A DNA stretch of 64,000 nucleotides from contig NZ_CP021780.1 in assembly GCF_002192415.1 (NCBI RefSeq), forward strand, positions 8,122,001 through 8,186,000, written 5' to 3'. The translations under genes were made by a program, and so were the position numbers. Below, piece by piece: positions 9,044-19,000 of the stretch (position 1 is the first letter of the stretch; every line of letters begins with the position of its first letter). A model generated the notes under the pieces. The model made no database searches, was not told where the DNA came from, and saw only the letters and a program-made list of their open reading frames with translations. The stretch comes from Paenibacillus donghaensis (GTDB lineage Bacteria; Bacillota; Bacilli; Paenibacillales; Paenibacillaceae).

Positions 9044-9107
9044 ATTTGCCTGTGAACGGTGAACGGCAGCGCTTCCGCTTCCAGCGGTCAACTCTCTTGA
9101 AATAAGG

Positions 9108-9130
9108 TATAATCTAGGCAAACGCTTACG
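9108..9130 (+). promoter_or_regulatory. -10 box overlapping a cre/LacI-like operator
   Basis: A consensus TATAAT (9108-9113) lies 34 bp before the GH94 start. No good -35 is visible at 16-18 bp. Directly after it, GGCAAACGCTTACG (9117-9130) matches 8 of 10 fixed cre positions and would cover the start site, as expected for repression by CcpA or another LacI-family regulator. Confidence 0.45.
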
Positions 9131-9146
9131 AAAGAGAGGGAAGACA

Positions 9147-11540
9147 ATGATCCGTGCAACAGAAGATCAGGAATATTATGAGTTAAGCAGCCCGACAGCG
9201 CTGCCGAAGGCCTCGGGGTTCCTGTGGAATGAGCAGATGATGGTCCATATGAATTGCCGGGGGTATGCGGTGGCGCAGTTTATGCAGCCGGAGCCGGCCA
9301 AATATTCCCATGCCCCTAATCTGGAAGCGAAGACATTCATGCAGCCGGAGCAGCCGTATTATGCCCATCATCCGGGGCGGTTTCTGTATGTGAAGGATGA
9401 AGAGAGCGGTGCGCTCTTCTCCGCGCCTTATGAACCGGTCCGTGTGCTGCCCGATCAATACACGTTCGCCATCGGCAAACATCAACTCGTCTGGAAGCTG
9501 GAGCATAACGGCATCGGCGTCGAGATGAGCCTCAGTCTGCCCAGAGTCGATGCCATGGAGCTGTGGCGGGTGAGGGTGACCAATCTTTCGGGGCAGAAGC
9601 GGAACCTCAGTATTTATCCCTATTTTACTGTAGGCTACATGTCCTGGATGAATCAATCGGGGGAATATAATGAAGCTCTGCAGGCGGTTGTATGCTCCTC
9701 GATCACGCCTTACCAGAAATATCAGGAATATGACAGAATCAAGCGGCTGAAGGACCGGACCTTCCTGCTCGCTGACCGCCAGCCGACCGCATGGGAAGTG
9801 AATAATGAAGCTTTCGAAGGAGAAGGCGGAATATCAGCCCCCTCGGCGATCCTGCAGGAACGGTTGTCCAAGGGAGAAGCACGCTATGAGACGCCTGTTG
9901 CTGTGCTGCAATACAGCCTCAGCCTGGAGCCGGGAGAGGAGCAGGAATACCGCTTTCTATTCGGACCGGCCAAGGATGAGCAGGAGATAACACGTGTTCG
10001 CCAAAGTTATTTCCTGGACAGGAATTCCGCCGGAGAAGATGGCTTCGTGCAAGCAGAACGCGAATACGCCGAATATATCCGTGAGGGCCGGGGCAGCATC
10101 GCGATCCACACGCCTGACCCGGATTTCGATAACTTCGTCAATCACTGGCTGCCGCGGCAGATGTATTATCACGGACAGACCAACCGGCTGACAACCGATC
10201 CGCAGACCCGCAACTATCTGCAGGATCAAATGGGCATGAGCTATATCAAACCGAAGATGGCCAGAGCGGCTTTTCTGACGGCCCTCAGTCAGCAGATTGT
10301 GAGCGGAGCTATGCCGGACGGGATTATTCTGCATGAGGAAGCCGAGCTGAAATATATCAATCAGGTTCCGCATACCGACCATTGTGTCTGGCTGCCGGTC
10401 TGCCTCAGTACCTATCTGGATGAAACGAATGACTATGGCATACTGGAGGAACTGGTGGTTTTTGCCGAGAGTGAAGAGGTTGCCTCTGTGCATGAGCATA
10501 TCAACCGGGCCATGGATTGGCTGCTTCAGGCTAGAGATGAGCGGGGGCTGAATTATATCGACCAAGGCGACTGGTGTGACCCAATGAATATGGTGGGTTA
10601 TAAAGGCAAGGGCGTCTCGGGCTGGCTGACGATTGCTTCTGCGTATGCCTTTATGATCTGGGCGGAGATCTGTGAGCGGAGCGGGCAGCTTCAGAACAGT
10701 GAGGAGTACCGGCTGGCCGCGCAGGAGACCAATGCTGTAATCAACGAATATCTGTGGGACGGCAACTGGTATGCACGCGGGATTACGGACGATAATGTGG
10801 TATTCGGGATCAGCGAAGATCAGGAAGGCCGCATCTATCTGAATCCCCAAGGGTGGTCGCTGCTAAGCGGGGCTGCCGATCTGGAGAAACAGCAGAAATT
10901 AATCCGAGCGGTGGAAGAACAGCTGGAAACCCCATATGGAGTAGAAAAGCTGGCGCCCGCCTACACCGCCATGCGCGAGGACGTTGGCAGAGTGACCCAA
11001 AAGCATCCAGGCACCGCAGAGAACGGTTCCGTCTACAATCATGCGGCTGCTTTTTACATCTACGCGCTGTATGCGGTGGGAGAGCGGGAGGACGCGTACC
11101 GTCTGCTGCGGAAGATGCTTCCGGGACCGGATCAGGAGGATATTCTCAGGCGCGGCCAGCTGCCGGTGTTCATCCCCAACTATTACCGCGGGGCCTATCG
11201 GCAGATCCCGCATACGGCGGGGCGGTCCAGCCATCTTTTTAATACAGGCACGGTTCCTTGGGTGTACCGCTGTCTGATCGACGGATTGTTTGGCCTGCAG
11301 GGCAATCGTGAGGGGCTTCAGGTTAAGCCGCAGCTTCCTGCGGACTGGCAGGAGGCCAGCGTCACACGTTGGTTCAGAGGTGTGGAGCTGCAGATTGAAA
11401 TGAAGCGGGAGGCAGGCGTATCTGCCACGCAAGTTTATGTGGATGGCCGACATTTGGTGGATGGGATCATCCGAGATTTGAATTCTGACGCCGGAGAAGT
11501 TAAAGTGATGGTCAAACTGCCGGTGGCGGAAATGGAATAG
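9147..11540 (+). CDS. GH94-type glycoside phosphorylase (cellobiose phosphorylase-like)
   Basis: 797 residues, the length of GH94 phosphorylases, with no signal peptide, so cytosolic. The N-terminal beta-sandwich (to about residue 270) includes VEMSLSLPRVDAMELWRVRVTNLSG. The alpha/alpha-barrel follows with TDPQTRNYLQDQMGM and RGLNYIDQGDWCDPMNMVG; the Asp in DWCDP (about residue 473) is at the position of the catalytic acid. HPGTAENGSVYNHAAAFYIYAL and RQIPHTAGRSSHLFNTGTVPW complete the phosphate and sugar site. The family cleaves beta-glucosidic bonds with phosphate to give a sugar-1-phosphate; the exact disaccharide is uncertain. A cre-like site overlaps its presumed start site. A GNAT gene follows after 19 bp. 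Confidence 0.85.
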   Translation: MIRATEDQEYYELSSPTALPKASGFLWNEQMMVHMNCRGYAVAQFMQPEPAKYSHAPNLEAKTFMQPEQPYYAHHPGRFLYVKDEESGALFSAPYEPVRVLPDQYTFAIGKHQLVWKLEHNGIGVEMSLSLPRVDAMELWRVRVTNLSGQKRNLSIYPYFTVGYMSWMNQSGEYNEALQAVVCSSITPYQKYQEYDRIKRLKDRTFLLADRQPTAWEVNNEAFEGEGGISAPSAILQERLSKGEARYETPVAVLQYSLSLEPGEEQEYRFLFGPAKDEQEITRVRQSYFLDRNSAGEDGFVQAEREYAEYIREGRGSIAIHTPDPDFDNFVNHWLPRQMYYHGQTNRLTTDPQTRNYLQDQMGMSYIKPKMARAAFLTALSQQIVSGAMPDGIILHEEAELKYINQVPHTDHCVWLPVCLSTYLDETNDYGILEELVVFAESEEVASVHEHINRAMDWLLQARDERGLNYIDQGDWCDPMNMVGYKGKGVSGWLTIASAYAFMIWAEICERSGQLQNSEEYRLAAQETNAVINEYLWDGNWYARGITDDNVVFGISEDQEGRIYLNPQGWSLLSGAADLEKQQKLIRAVEEQLETPYGVEKLAPAYTAMREDVGRVTQKHPGTAENGSVYNHAAAFYIYALYAVGEREDAYRLLRKMLPGPDQEDILRRGQLPVFIPNYYRGAYRQIPHTAGRSSHLFNTGTVPWVYRCLIDGLFGLQGNREGLQVKPQLPADWQEASVTRWFRGVELQIEMKREAGVSATQVYVDGRHLVDGIIRDLNSDAGEVKVMVKLPVAEME

Positions 11541-11559
11541 TTGGAGGAGACAACACAGC

Positions 11560-12132
11560 ATGAATGCAGAGTATAAGTTTGATGAGTTTCCCCGGTTTGA
11601 GCTGGAACGCGTCATTCTGCGCCGAGCAGAGGAAACCGACAGCGAGGATCTATATAAGCTATATTCCGATGAAGACGTTGTAAGATATATGCCATTTTCA
11701 CCGTTTGCTTCGATTCAGGAGGCGAAGGATGAAATGGGCTGGTATACGCGGATTTTTGCTGAGCGATCGGGCATGCGCTGGATGATTGAAGACAAGCAGT
11801 CCGGGCGGGTGATCGGAACCTGCGGGTTCCTGGAGAATGAGAAGGATCATAACCGCGCGGAGATCGGCTATGATCTGGCTACCGGGTTCTGGGGCCGGGG
11901 GATTATGGCTGAGGTGATCAACCGGGTGCTCGAATTCGGATTCGCGGCGCTGAAGCTGAACAGAATCGAAGCCAAGGTAGAGCCGGATAACCTGGCATCT
12001 GCCCGTCTGCTGGACAAGCTGGGTTTCGTCAAGGAAGGCGTCTTGAGGCAACATGAGTTTGAAAAAGGGAGATATGTCGATATCGCCGTCTACTCGATCC
12101 TGAGTAGAGAATATTCTCCCGCAGGCCGATAA
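11560..12132 (+). CDS. GNAT N-acetyltransferase (RimJ/RimL type)
   Basis: 190 residues; GGAGGAG precedes the ATG. FELERVILRRAEETDSEDLYKLYSDEDVVRYMPF is the classic Acetyltransf_3 opening. EIGYDLATGFWGRGIMAEVINRVLEFGF is motif A (acetyl-CoA binding), and LNRIEAKVEPDNLASARLLDKLGFVKEGVLR is motif B. It is probably cotranscribed with the GH94 gene and is followed by a strong terminator at 12156. Substrate unknown. Confidence 0.9.
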   Translation: MNAEYKFDEFPRFELERVILRRAEETDSEDLYKLYSDEDVVRYMPFSPFASIQEAKDEMGWYTRIFAERSGMRWMIEDKQSGRVIGTCGFLENEKDHNRAEIGYDLATGFWGRGIMAEVINRVLEFGFAALKLNRIEAKVEPDNLASARLLDKLGFVKEGVLRQHEFEKGRYVDIAVYSILSREYSPAGR

Positions 12133-12155
12133 GCCTGTATAGGTGGTATTTATTA

Positions 12156-12200
12156 AACCTGGATTCACCTGCGCTAGGCGTAGGTGAATCCAGGTTTTTT
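12156..12200 (+). terminator. Strong Rho-independent terminator
   Basis: A 15-bp perfect stem (AACCTGGATTCACCT / AGGTGAATCCAGGTT) followed by TTTTTT, 24 bp after the GNAT stop. It ends the GH94-GNAT transcript. Confidence 0.9.
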
Positions 12201-12248
12201 TGATGGAAGGATTGGGGGGCGGGTGGGTAGCCGCAGCGGCGAGGGCAT

Positions 12249-12455
12249 GCGAATAAAAATAAGGGATAAATCCCGTAAATTTAGCGAGTGGAGGCACATT
12301 CGAGTAAAAATAAGGGATAAATCCCTTAAATTCAGCGCGCTGGGCTACATTCGAGTAAAAGTAAGGGATAAATGTCATAAATTTAGCGAGTGGAGGCACA
12401 TCCGAGTAAAAATAAGGGAAATACCCCCTAAATTTAGCGCACCGGCCCACTCCCA
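12249..12455. repeat. Four 51-bp tandem units, each with a short palindrome
   Basis: The motif (G/A)ANTAAAANTAAGGG starts at 12251, 12302, 12353 and 12404, exactly 51 bp apart. Each unit contains an AAGGGAT-AA-ATCCCTT-type palindrome (best in unit 2) followed by TAAATTTAGCG. Because 51 is a multiple of three, an open frame runs through on both strands; I regard those frames as by-products. The array fills the gap between the GH94-GNAT terminator and the Wadjet operon. Confidence 0.85.
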
Positions 12456-12574
12456 GTAACATTCACCTGCGGTATAGTAGTTTTTTTGCTAGAATTAATA
12501 TATCTATGTTGTGTAAGAAAATTGGTATTTAATGGTCTATAATGAAAAGTGAAACGCGAGGGTTGGAAGCCACC

Positions 12575-13957
12575 ATGGACGAAGAAGTCATTGACTATAT
12601 TACTCACCATATTCTGAAGAACGGCGAGCAGCTGGAGGATATGGAGCGACATGGGGCCGAGTCCACAACAATCCAACTGGCTATCGTCAAGCGCACCGCC
12701 CGCACCTTGCGTAAGGTGGGCTTGATAACGGTTCGTCCAGACGCGCCGAGCGCCCAGGACAACGCCCACCCGGCTCCGCCGAGCGCCCAGGACAACGCCC
12801 ACCCGACTCCGCCGAGCGCAGAGGAAACCGTCTGCCCGGCTCCGCCGCTGCCGCTGCTGAAATGGACGCCCGGCAAACGGGCGCTGCTTCCTGAAGACGC
12901 GCAGACCTTCAGCTGGCTGCAGGCCGGCTGGGTTCTCAAGGAGCTGCGCTTCCGGCAGGATGGCAGAAGCGTCGCGCAGATCCATTACCGCATGGGCCCG
13001 CACCTGTTCAAGCATCTCCAGGCAGAGAAGACGCAGGCGGGGCTGGAAGAACAGCGGCAGCTGGAGGCATATCAGCAGAAGGCTGGCCTCGGACTTGCCG
13101 CACTGGAAGCTCCGCTTCAGAAGCCTTCCACCCTCTTGGCGGCAATCACAGACTATATCGCCGCCAGCAGGGAATGGACCCCTCGGGAGCTGGCCCAATC
13201 CGAGCTGTTTCCGCCGAACTGGAGTGTAGCCAAGCGGATCAGGTTTCTCCATTTCGTGCTGGCGCTCAGGATGATCTCCAACCAGCAGGAGCAGTTCGAC
13301 TGGAAAGAGATCGGCGCGCAATATTATGGCGTCATCGGAGGCTCCAAGGTGTTTGATGCCCATAAGGATGAATTCATTTCTTTACTCGAAGAATGGGGCG
13401 GCCAGCCGGCGGCAAGCTACGGGCTGGTTAGCCTGGGCCGGATTACGCCGCTGTATTTTGCCGGTAATCTGAACGGCACATGGTCAGGTTACCGGGCGGG
13501 GCCAGTCCACGCCCTGACCGATCTGTCGATTGCGGCGGATCATTACATTACCGATGCGACCACACTGTGGCTGGTAGAGAACCGTGCCATCCTGACCCGT
13601 GTGGCGGCTGAACGTGATTTTCTGCAGCAGACAAGCTCCTTGATCGCCTGTGTAGACGGACATCTGAGAAGCTCGCATAAGAACTTTATCCGGCAGTTGC
13701 TCGGCGGAAACGCCATTCGGCAGGTGCTGATCTGGACGGATTATGACACGGATGGCCTGTTAATCTCCGGTGAATTGGCTGAAGCAGCGCAGGGCTCCCC
13801 GGCCCGGCTGAAGTGGATCGGCCATGACCGCAAGGTCATGACCAGCTGGCCGCAATACCAGCGGTATATGCAGGTTCTTTTGCAGGAGAAGAAGCCGCTG
13901 GAGCAAGAGCAAATTGTAGGAGGTGCTGAGGATTGGAGACAGTGGATCAATCTTTAA
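12575..13957 (+). CDS. jetD: Wadjet defence protein JetD (TOPRIM nuclease subunit)
   Basis: 460 residues from ATG 12575. I prefer this start because GAGGG and GGAAG precede it, while ATG 12542 has no binding site and overlaps a TATAAT. Residues about 1-50 form a helical domain, then a Pro/Ala-rich linker with repeated PSAQDNAHP blocks (about 56-95). The C-terminal half is the DUF2220/TOPRIM nuclease: E335 in LVENRAIL and the acidic motif DYDTDG (389-394). JetD cuts circular DNA after loop extrusion by JetABC. It is the first gene of the operon; its end overlaps jetA by 25 bp. Subtype cannot be fixed by eye; the D-A-B-C order is not that of type I. Confidence 0.87.
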   Translation: MDEEVIDYITHHILKNGEQLEDMERHGAESTTIQLAIVKRTARTLRKVGLITVRPDAPSAQDNAHPAPPSAQDNAHPTPPSAEETVCPAPPLPLLKWTPGKRALLPEDAQTFSWLQAGWVLKELRFRQDGRSVAQIHYRMGPHLFKHLQAEKTQAGLEEQRQLEAYQQKAGLGLAALEAPLQKPSTLLAAITDYIAASREWTPRELAQSELFPPNWSVAKRIRFLHFVLALRMISNQQEQFDWKEIGAQYYGVIGGSKVFDAHKDEFISLLEEWGGQPAASYGLVSLGRITPLYFAGNLNGTWSGYRAGPVHALTDLSIAADHYITDATTLWLVENRAILTRVAAERDFLQQTSSLIACVDGHLRSSHKNFIRQLLGGNAIRQVLIWTDYDTDGLLISGELAEAAQGSPARLKWIGHDRKVMTSWPQYQRYMQVLLQEKKPLEQEQIVGGAEDWRQWINL

Positions 13958-15393
13958 TCTCCATTTTTAATAAAGACGAGTCGGCCCCGGAGCTGCTGCA
14001 GTCCATGAGGGATATCGCCTATTTGTCAGGTGTGCTGAGTGAGCTGGGCTCCCAGAATGCGTTCCAGACACCCTCTGAGATTCTGCGTTTTCTGCGGATT
14101 ATTCAGATGATTAATGAAGAGGCGCTTGGCCTCGATGAGCCGATTGAGAATGCCGACACGCTCTATTACCGTTACCGCAACCGTTACCGCGACCCCGAGC
14201 CGCCAACCCGCAAGAAGGTGGAGCAGATCATCAATGTGCTGGTCAAGTACAACTGGATTTCCAAGCAATCAAGGCAGCTGAAGATGCGTGATGTCGGCAA
14301 AAGAATGATGGATGCGCTCATCCGGCTGGCCAACGATTCACTCGCGTATTACATGCATGATGATATCGGCCGTTCGCTGTTTCAGGCCCGGCGCGATGCC
14401 GAGCTAAGTGAAGCCTATGATGATCATGGGATCTCAGGCGGCAACAAAATCGCCAGCATGATCCGCAACGTAGAGAATGCTATCCAGCTCATGAAGGAGC
14501 GGGAGCTGGAGATGCTGGCCGACCGCGGCGCGCTGCCGCAGCTGGAGATTATTCATCAACTGATGCAGGAGCTGGAGCTGAAGCTGGTGGAGCGGTTTCG
14601 CCAGTTCAGCACCCTGGAGGATAGTCTGGTGCTCAGTGATCTGATGCAGCAGGGCACGGCTGTGCTGGCCGAAGGCACGAACCTGAGTCTGGGTATGATC
14701 AATAAATATCTGAAATTCACTACCATGCAGCAGACGATGCTCACCTCTACGATCCATCCCGAGAAGGTCAGGGCATTCATCGTGCAGATGTTTGATCCTC
14801 CGCTGGAATCGGATATCCCCAATGCCCATCAGCTGCTGAGCTTCATGGAGCAGAATCAATATGAAGGCGAGGCGGCGGATGGCTTGTGGGTGCCCATTAA
14901 GTTCGCTGCGCCGCTGTCTGCCGAGGCCGTTGCGGAGTCCATAGATTATCTGGAGCATTATGAGCCCATCGTTGGCTTCATCCACGAAGAAGACGCCGAA
15001 CCTGAATATATAGAAGAAGAAATTGACCTGGAGCAGCTTGGCGAAGTCATGGGGGATTCGGAATGGCTGCTTACGAAATCGATGATCCAGACCGATGCGA
15101 TTGAAGCTTATATGGAAGCAGTGGAGGAAGCATCAATTGAGCAGGTAATGATCGAATCGACGTCGGCCGACTGGGCGGATGCGATTAATTCGCTAACCGC
15201 GATTGCGGCGCTGGTGGGCAATAAGAAGCTGGCTGTTGCCGAAGGCTCGGCGGATCAGGTTGCCGGAAGTCCTGTTTATGATAAAAAGTGGGAATGGGTC
15301 AGCAAAGAAGCAGGCAAAGAGCGCCTGCGCAAACGGAGTGGTTCTGCCATGGAAGAGGCAGAACCGGAAAAAGGGAGTGAAGAACATGACTGA
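13933..15393 (+). CDS. jetA: Wadjet defence protein JetA (MukF/kleisin-like subunit)
   Basis: 486 residues from TTG 13933 (GGAGGTGCTGAGGA upstream, within the end of jetD). The N-terminal half is predicted winged-helix (RKKVEQIINVLVKYNWISKQSRQLKMRDVGKRMMDAL), followed by long helices (ERELEMLADRGALPQLEIIHQLMQELELKLVERF). The C-terminus is acidic. These features and its place between jetD and jetB fit JetA, the kleisin-like bridge between JetB and the SMC-like JetC. Assignment is mainly by synteny and architecture, as kleisins are poorly conserved. Confidence 0.8.
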   Translation: METVDQSLISIFNKDESAPELLQSMRDIAYLSGVLSELGSQNAFQTPSEILRFLRIIQMINEEALGLDEPIENADTLYYRYRNRYRDPEPPTRKKVEQIINVLVKYNWISKQSRQLKMRDVGKRMMDALIRLANDSLAYYMHDDIGRSLFQARRDAELSEAYDDHGISGGNKIASMIRNVENAIQLMKERELEMLADRGALPQLEIIHQLMQELELKLVERFRQFSTLEDSLVLSDLMQQGTAVLAEGTNLSLGMINKYLKFTTMQQTMLTSTIHPEKVRAFIVQMFDPPLESDIPNAHQLLSFMEQNQYEGEAADGLWVPIKFAAPLSAEAVAESIDYLEHYEPIVGFIHEEDAEPEYIEEEIDLEQLGEVMGDSEWLLTKSMIQTDAIEAYMEAVEEASIEQVMIESTSADWADAINSLTAIAALVGNKKLAVAEGSADQVAGSPVYDKKWEWVSKEAGKERLRKRSGSAMEEAEPEKGSEEHD

Positions 15394-16060
15394 ACAGCAT
15401 ACAGACGCCAACATCAATCCTCTCCACGTCATGCAGTCCCTGAAAGGAATGCTGAGCGGGGACGAGGAGCTGGTCTTTATGAATATTCTATTCTCGTCTT
15501 CTGCGACGATACGTGCCGGCAATTTTGGCCTGTCCCGCAAGGAAGTCGAGAAGCAGCTGCGGATCGGGGAGCAGGATGAGCGTTTCTTTTCTTTTATACA
15601 ACGTGTGAACCAGGCCGTGAGCCGGTATTTCCAGATTATCTATGATGAGCGGCGCGACCAGGTGGTTGCCATGATGAGGGTGCCGTCCCGAACCGCCCGC
15701 AGTACACTGTCGAAGGAGAGCCTGGCGATATTGCTCTTTATGTTCTATCAGCAGGAGGTGCTGCAGCATGACTTCACGCTGTTCGATCAGCTGCTGGCTG
15801 CGTTCGGGCACGAGACCACCAAGGCGAATCAGCGGATGCTGCTGAACCTGGACCAGCTGCGGAAGATCGGGGCGCTTGAGGAATACGAGACCAACTCTCC
15901 GGAGAAGGCTTATCAACTGACCGCGATCGGCACCCATATGTTCTCGGACTCTTTTCTGCGGCGTACGGTTGAATTCAGCCAGTCCAATCAATTGAACAAG
16001 GAAGAAGTGCTGAAGTTCTTCAAACGGTACAATCTCTACCAGGAAGGAGCTGGCGAATAA
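15386..16060 (+). CDS. jetB: Wadjet defence protein JetB (MukE-like, DUF4194)
   Basis: 224 residues from ATG 15386 (AAGGGAGTGAAGAAC upstream), overlapping the jetA stop by 8 bp. The open frame extends further upstream inside jetA without a matching signal, so the internal ATG was chosen. The protein has the winged-helix pattern of MukE/DUF4194 proteins (FGLSRKEVEKQLRIGEQDERFFSFIQRVNQAVSRYFQIIYDERRDQVVAMM; LNLDQLRKIGALEEYETNSPEKAYQLTAIGTHMF). In the complex it binds the kleisin subunit. Confidence 0.82.
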   Translation: MTEQHTDANINPLHVMQSLKGMLSGDEELVFMNILFSSSATIRAGNFGLSRKEVEKQLRIGEQDERFFSFIQRVNQAVSRYFQIIYDERRDQVVAMMRVPSRTARSTLSKESLAILLFMFYQQEVLQHDFTLFDQLLAAFGHETTKANQRMLLNLDQLRKIGALEEYETNSPEKAYQLTAIGTHMFSDSFLRRTVEFSQSNQLNKEEVLKFFKRYNLYQEGAGE

Positions 16061-16062
16061 CG

Positions 16063-19000
16063 ATGATCCCCTGGAAAATGTGGTTCAGCGGCATCCGCGA
16101 CTACGCACCGACGTATATGGATCTGTCCGGACAGGAGGAGCATGTGCTGATTACCGGGCCCAACGGAGCAGGCAAATCGACTATCACCTATTGCATGGGA
16201 GCTGTGCTCTACTCCTCCAAGGTGGAGCTGGAGGGTCTGCGCTCCCGCAATCTGGCGGCCGATGAGCCGTGGAAGGCGCAGATTCGCCTGCTGTTCAAGA
16301 ACGGCGGCCGTCTGCGGATCGATGCACCCGATTATATTGAATTCTCCCTGCGGGTCCTTCAGGAGCCGGGACAACCCGTCAAGAAGGAGTTCGTAGTCTC
16401 TTCTGGCGATGACCCGGAGTCGTGGGACGGGCAGACCCGGTATACATCCGGTGACCGCCAGTATAATTTCACCTCCTACAAGCAGGACTTGCAGTACAAA
16501 TACAAGATTGACCCCGACCTCTTCTACCTGATCTGGTATCAGCAGGAGGTCAACCAGTTCGCCGTGATGCATCCCGAGGAACGGTTTCGGATCTTCGCGG
16601 AGATGCACGGGATTGATCAGGTACAGCGCAACTGGGAGGAGAGCCTGGAGAAGCTGAAGGATACCCAGGAGACCTTGCGCAGTGCCGAGATCAACGTAGC
16701 CAACAAGAAGCAGCTGGTCAAGATCAAGAAATCTGATCTGGAACGCTACGAGGATAACCGCAGGCGTCTGGTAGAGGGCGGGCAGCTGTATGCCAGGTCT
16801 TTGCTTCAGCTGGAGGCGTATTATAACCGGGAACAGGAGAGCCAGCAGCGGCTGATGGAGCAGCTGGATCTGGATCTGGAGCTGCAGCAGGAACAGATCG
16901 CTGAAGTGAAGCAGCAGGAGCATGAGTTGGGTATACAGCTGGAAGACACGAAGCAGCAGATTGAACAGCAGCGGTTGGAGCTGGGCGAAGTGGAGGAGCA
17001 GTTGCATGTGCTGGACCAGATCATCCAGGAGACCAAAACGGCCATAGCCGAGCTGGAGCTTGAACTACAGCAGGTGAACAAGGAGAAGGAGCGGATTACG
17101 CGCACCGATGCCGAGGTGGAACACGGACTGGAGACAGTAGCTGCCGAGCTTGCAGCGGCTGACCGTCAGCGTGCGGAGCTGCGATCCGTACTTGACCAGA
17201 GCCGTATTCAGGAGGAACAGCACCGAAGAACGATCTATAAGCTGGAGAATACCATTGAACAGGAATATGAGCAGGAGACTGTCCATCAGTCGCGGCTACG
17301 TGAATATAATGGCAGTTATGCGGTCCAGCAAGAGCTGGACAGGCTGGACCGTTCGCTCCAGCAGGCCAAGGATCACAAGCATGAGTATGTTAACAGCATT
17401 AAGCAGCTGCGTGAGGAGCTTGCCCGGCTGCAGGAGCAACGGGACTGGTCCAGCCGGCAGAGCGAATCCCTGGCTCTGCTCTCTTCGTCCCGGATCAAGG
17501 CTTACCCGCTCAGTGAGCTGGTAGAGCTGGACAGAAGCGCTCAGGCGAAGGAAGAAGAACGGTTTAATGCAATTAAATATACCGTATTCTTTGATGGGAT
17601 CCGCATGGTTCCGCCGAATGATCTCTATCACGTTCCGCTGCGCAAGGTGGTGCCCGAGCGCTCCGTGACGGAGCTGCCGGAGCTTCAGCTGCGAGTGAAG
17701 GAAGACGTGTCTGAGGACATGCTGCCCCATGCCATGAAAGCCCTATGGTGGGTGGGAGAGTTCTTCAAGGCCGTAGATCCGCGAATTGAAGACAGTGTGC
17801 TTGTGGATCGGATGGGGCTGCGCGGCCCGCAGGAGGCGGCCCGTTATATTCTGAGTGCCCGCGCATTGCTCGCCCGCAAGGATCAGATCTCCGAGCTGAT
17901 CGGCAGCCTGGCAGATAAGACGGCCGAACTGGAGGTGTCGATCCTGCGGGACACCAAACGTCTGCAGGAGCTGAATAGTGTAATCCAGCTGGTGCGTGAA
18001 GCAGAGGCATTCCGCACCAAGGAACATGAGCGGGTCAGCCGCAGGCTGAAGCTGAAGCAGGAGCAGACCGCGCTGGAGGAGTTGCTGAAGCAGATTCAGG
18101 CCCTGGAGGAATCCAGGGAAACCCTGCTGAAGCAACATCTGGAGCTTGAGCATCTGCAGCGTGCACTGCAGCGGGAAGCCGAATTCTACGTGCGGCTGGG
18201 ACAGCAGAAGGCGAAATACGAGGAGCTTGGGGGGAAGCAGCAGGAGCTGCAGAATCTTAAGGGCCAGGTCCGCAAGCTGCGGCAGCAGCGGGAGACTGGT
18301 GAAGAGGGGCTGAACCAGGCCGAGCGGCTGCTGCGGCGCCAGGAGCATGAGCTGCTGGAGAATGAATACCGGCTGGGACAGGAGCGGCGCAAGCTGGAGC
18401 AGATCGGAAACCAGCTGCAGACGGCGGCGGATGTGCTGGAGAATGCCCAGGGAGAGCGGGTAGGCTGTCTGAGGGAGATTGAGGATTTCCAGCAGCTCCA
18501 TGCCGCTCTATATAATGAAGCTGAGGCCGAGGCCGCAGCCGATGACCTGCCGCGCCTGTCTCTGCCGCAGATAAGGACAGCGCTGGATAAGGGCCAAACC
18601 GAGTTCAATAATGCGCGGAATGAGTCAGGCATTGATCCGGCTGCGCCTGATAACTACAAGGTCATTGAAGCGGAGTTTAGCCGCATTCAGGAGGATTACA
18701 AGCGGACGGAGATCCTCTTCGAGCAGAACCAGGAGCGGACACAGCAGCTGAAGGATCAGCTGGAGACGACGATTAATATGCGGGTGCTGGAGATTCTGCA
18801 GAACTTCCGGTCCTATATGAGCCTGTTTCAATTCGAAGGTGAAATTGATTGGGATTACCATGAAGACCGCCGGGGGCGGACACATTTCAATCTCTATATC
18901 AAAGCCCGTAAGGAAGGACATCGCGGAACACTGGAGGATGTGAGCCTCAAGGCACGAGGTGGCAGAGTAGGTAAGGGGGTATCCGGGGGCGAAGAATCAC

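Noticed and set aside
9957..10850. 297-codon minus-strand frame within the GH94 gene
   Set aside because: Antisense to a well-supported enzyme gene; no ribosome binding site and shadow-like composition.
12249..12455. Possible CRISPR array
   Set aside because: Units are contiguous and similar throughout, without unique spacers, and no cas genes are near.
12184..12459. 91-codon frame with repeated KIRDKSRKFSEW-like peptide
   Set aside because: Produced by the 51-bp tandem repeat, which stays open on both strands because its period is a multiple of three; no start signal.
16036..18501. Leu/Gln-rich minus-strand frames under jetC
   Set aside because: They mirror the coiled-coil codons of JetC on the opposite strand.
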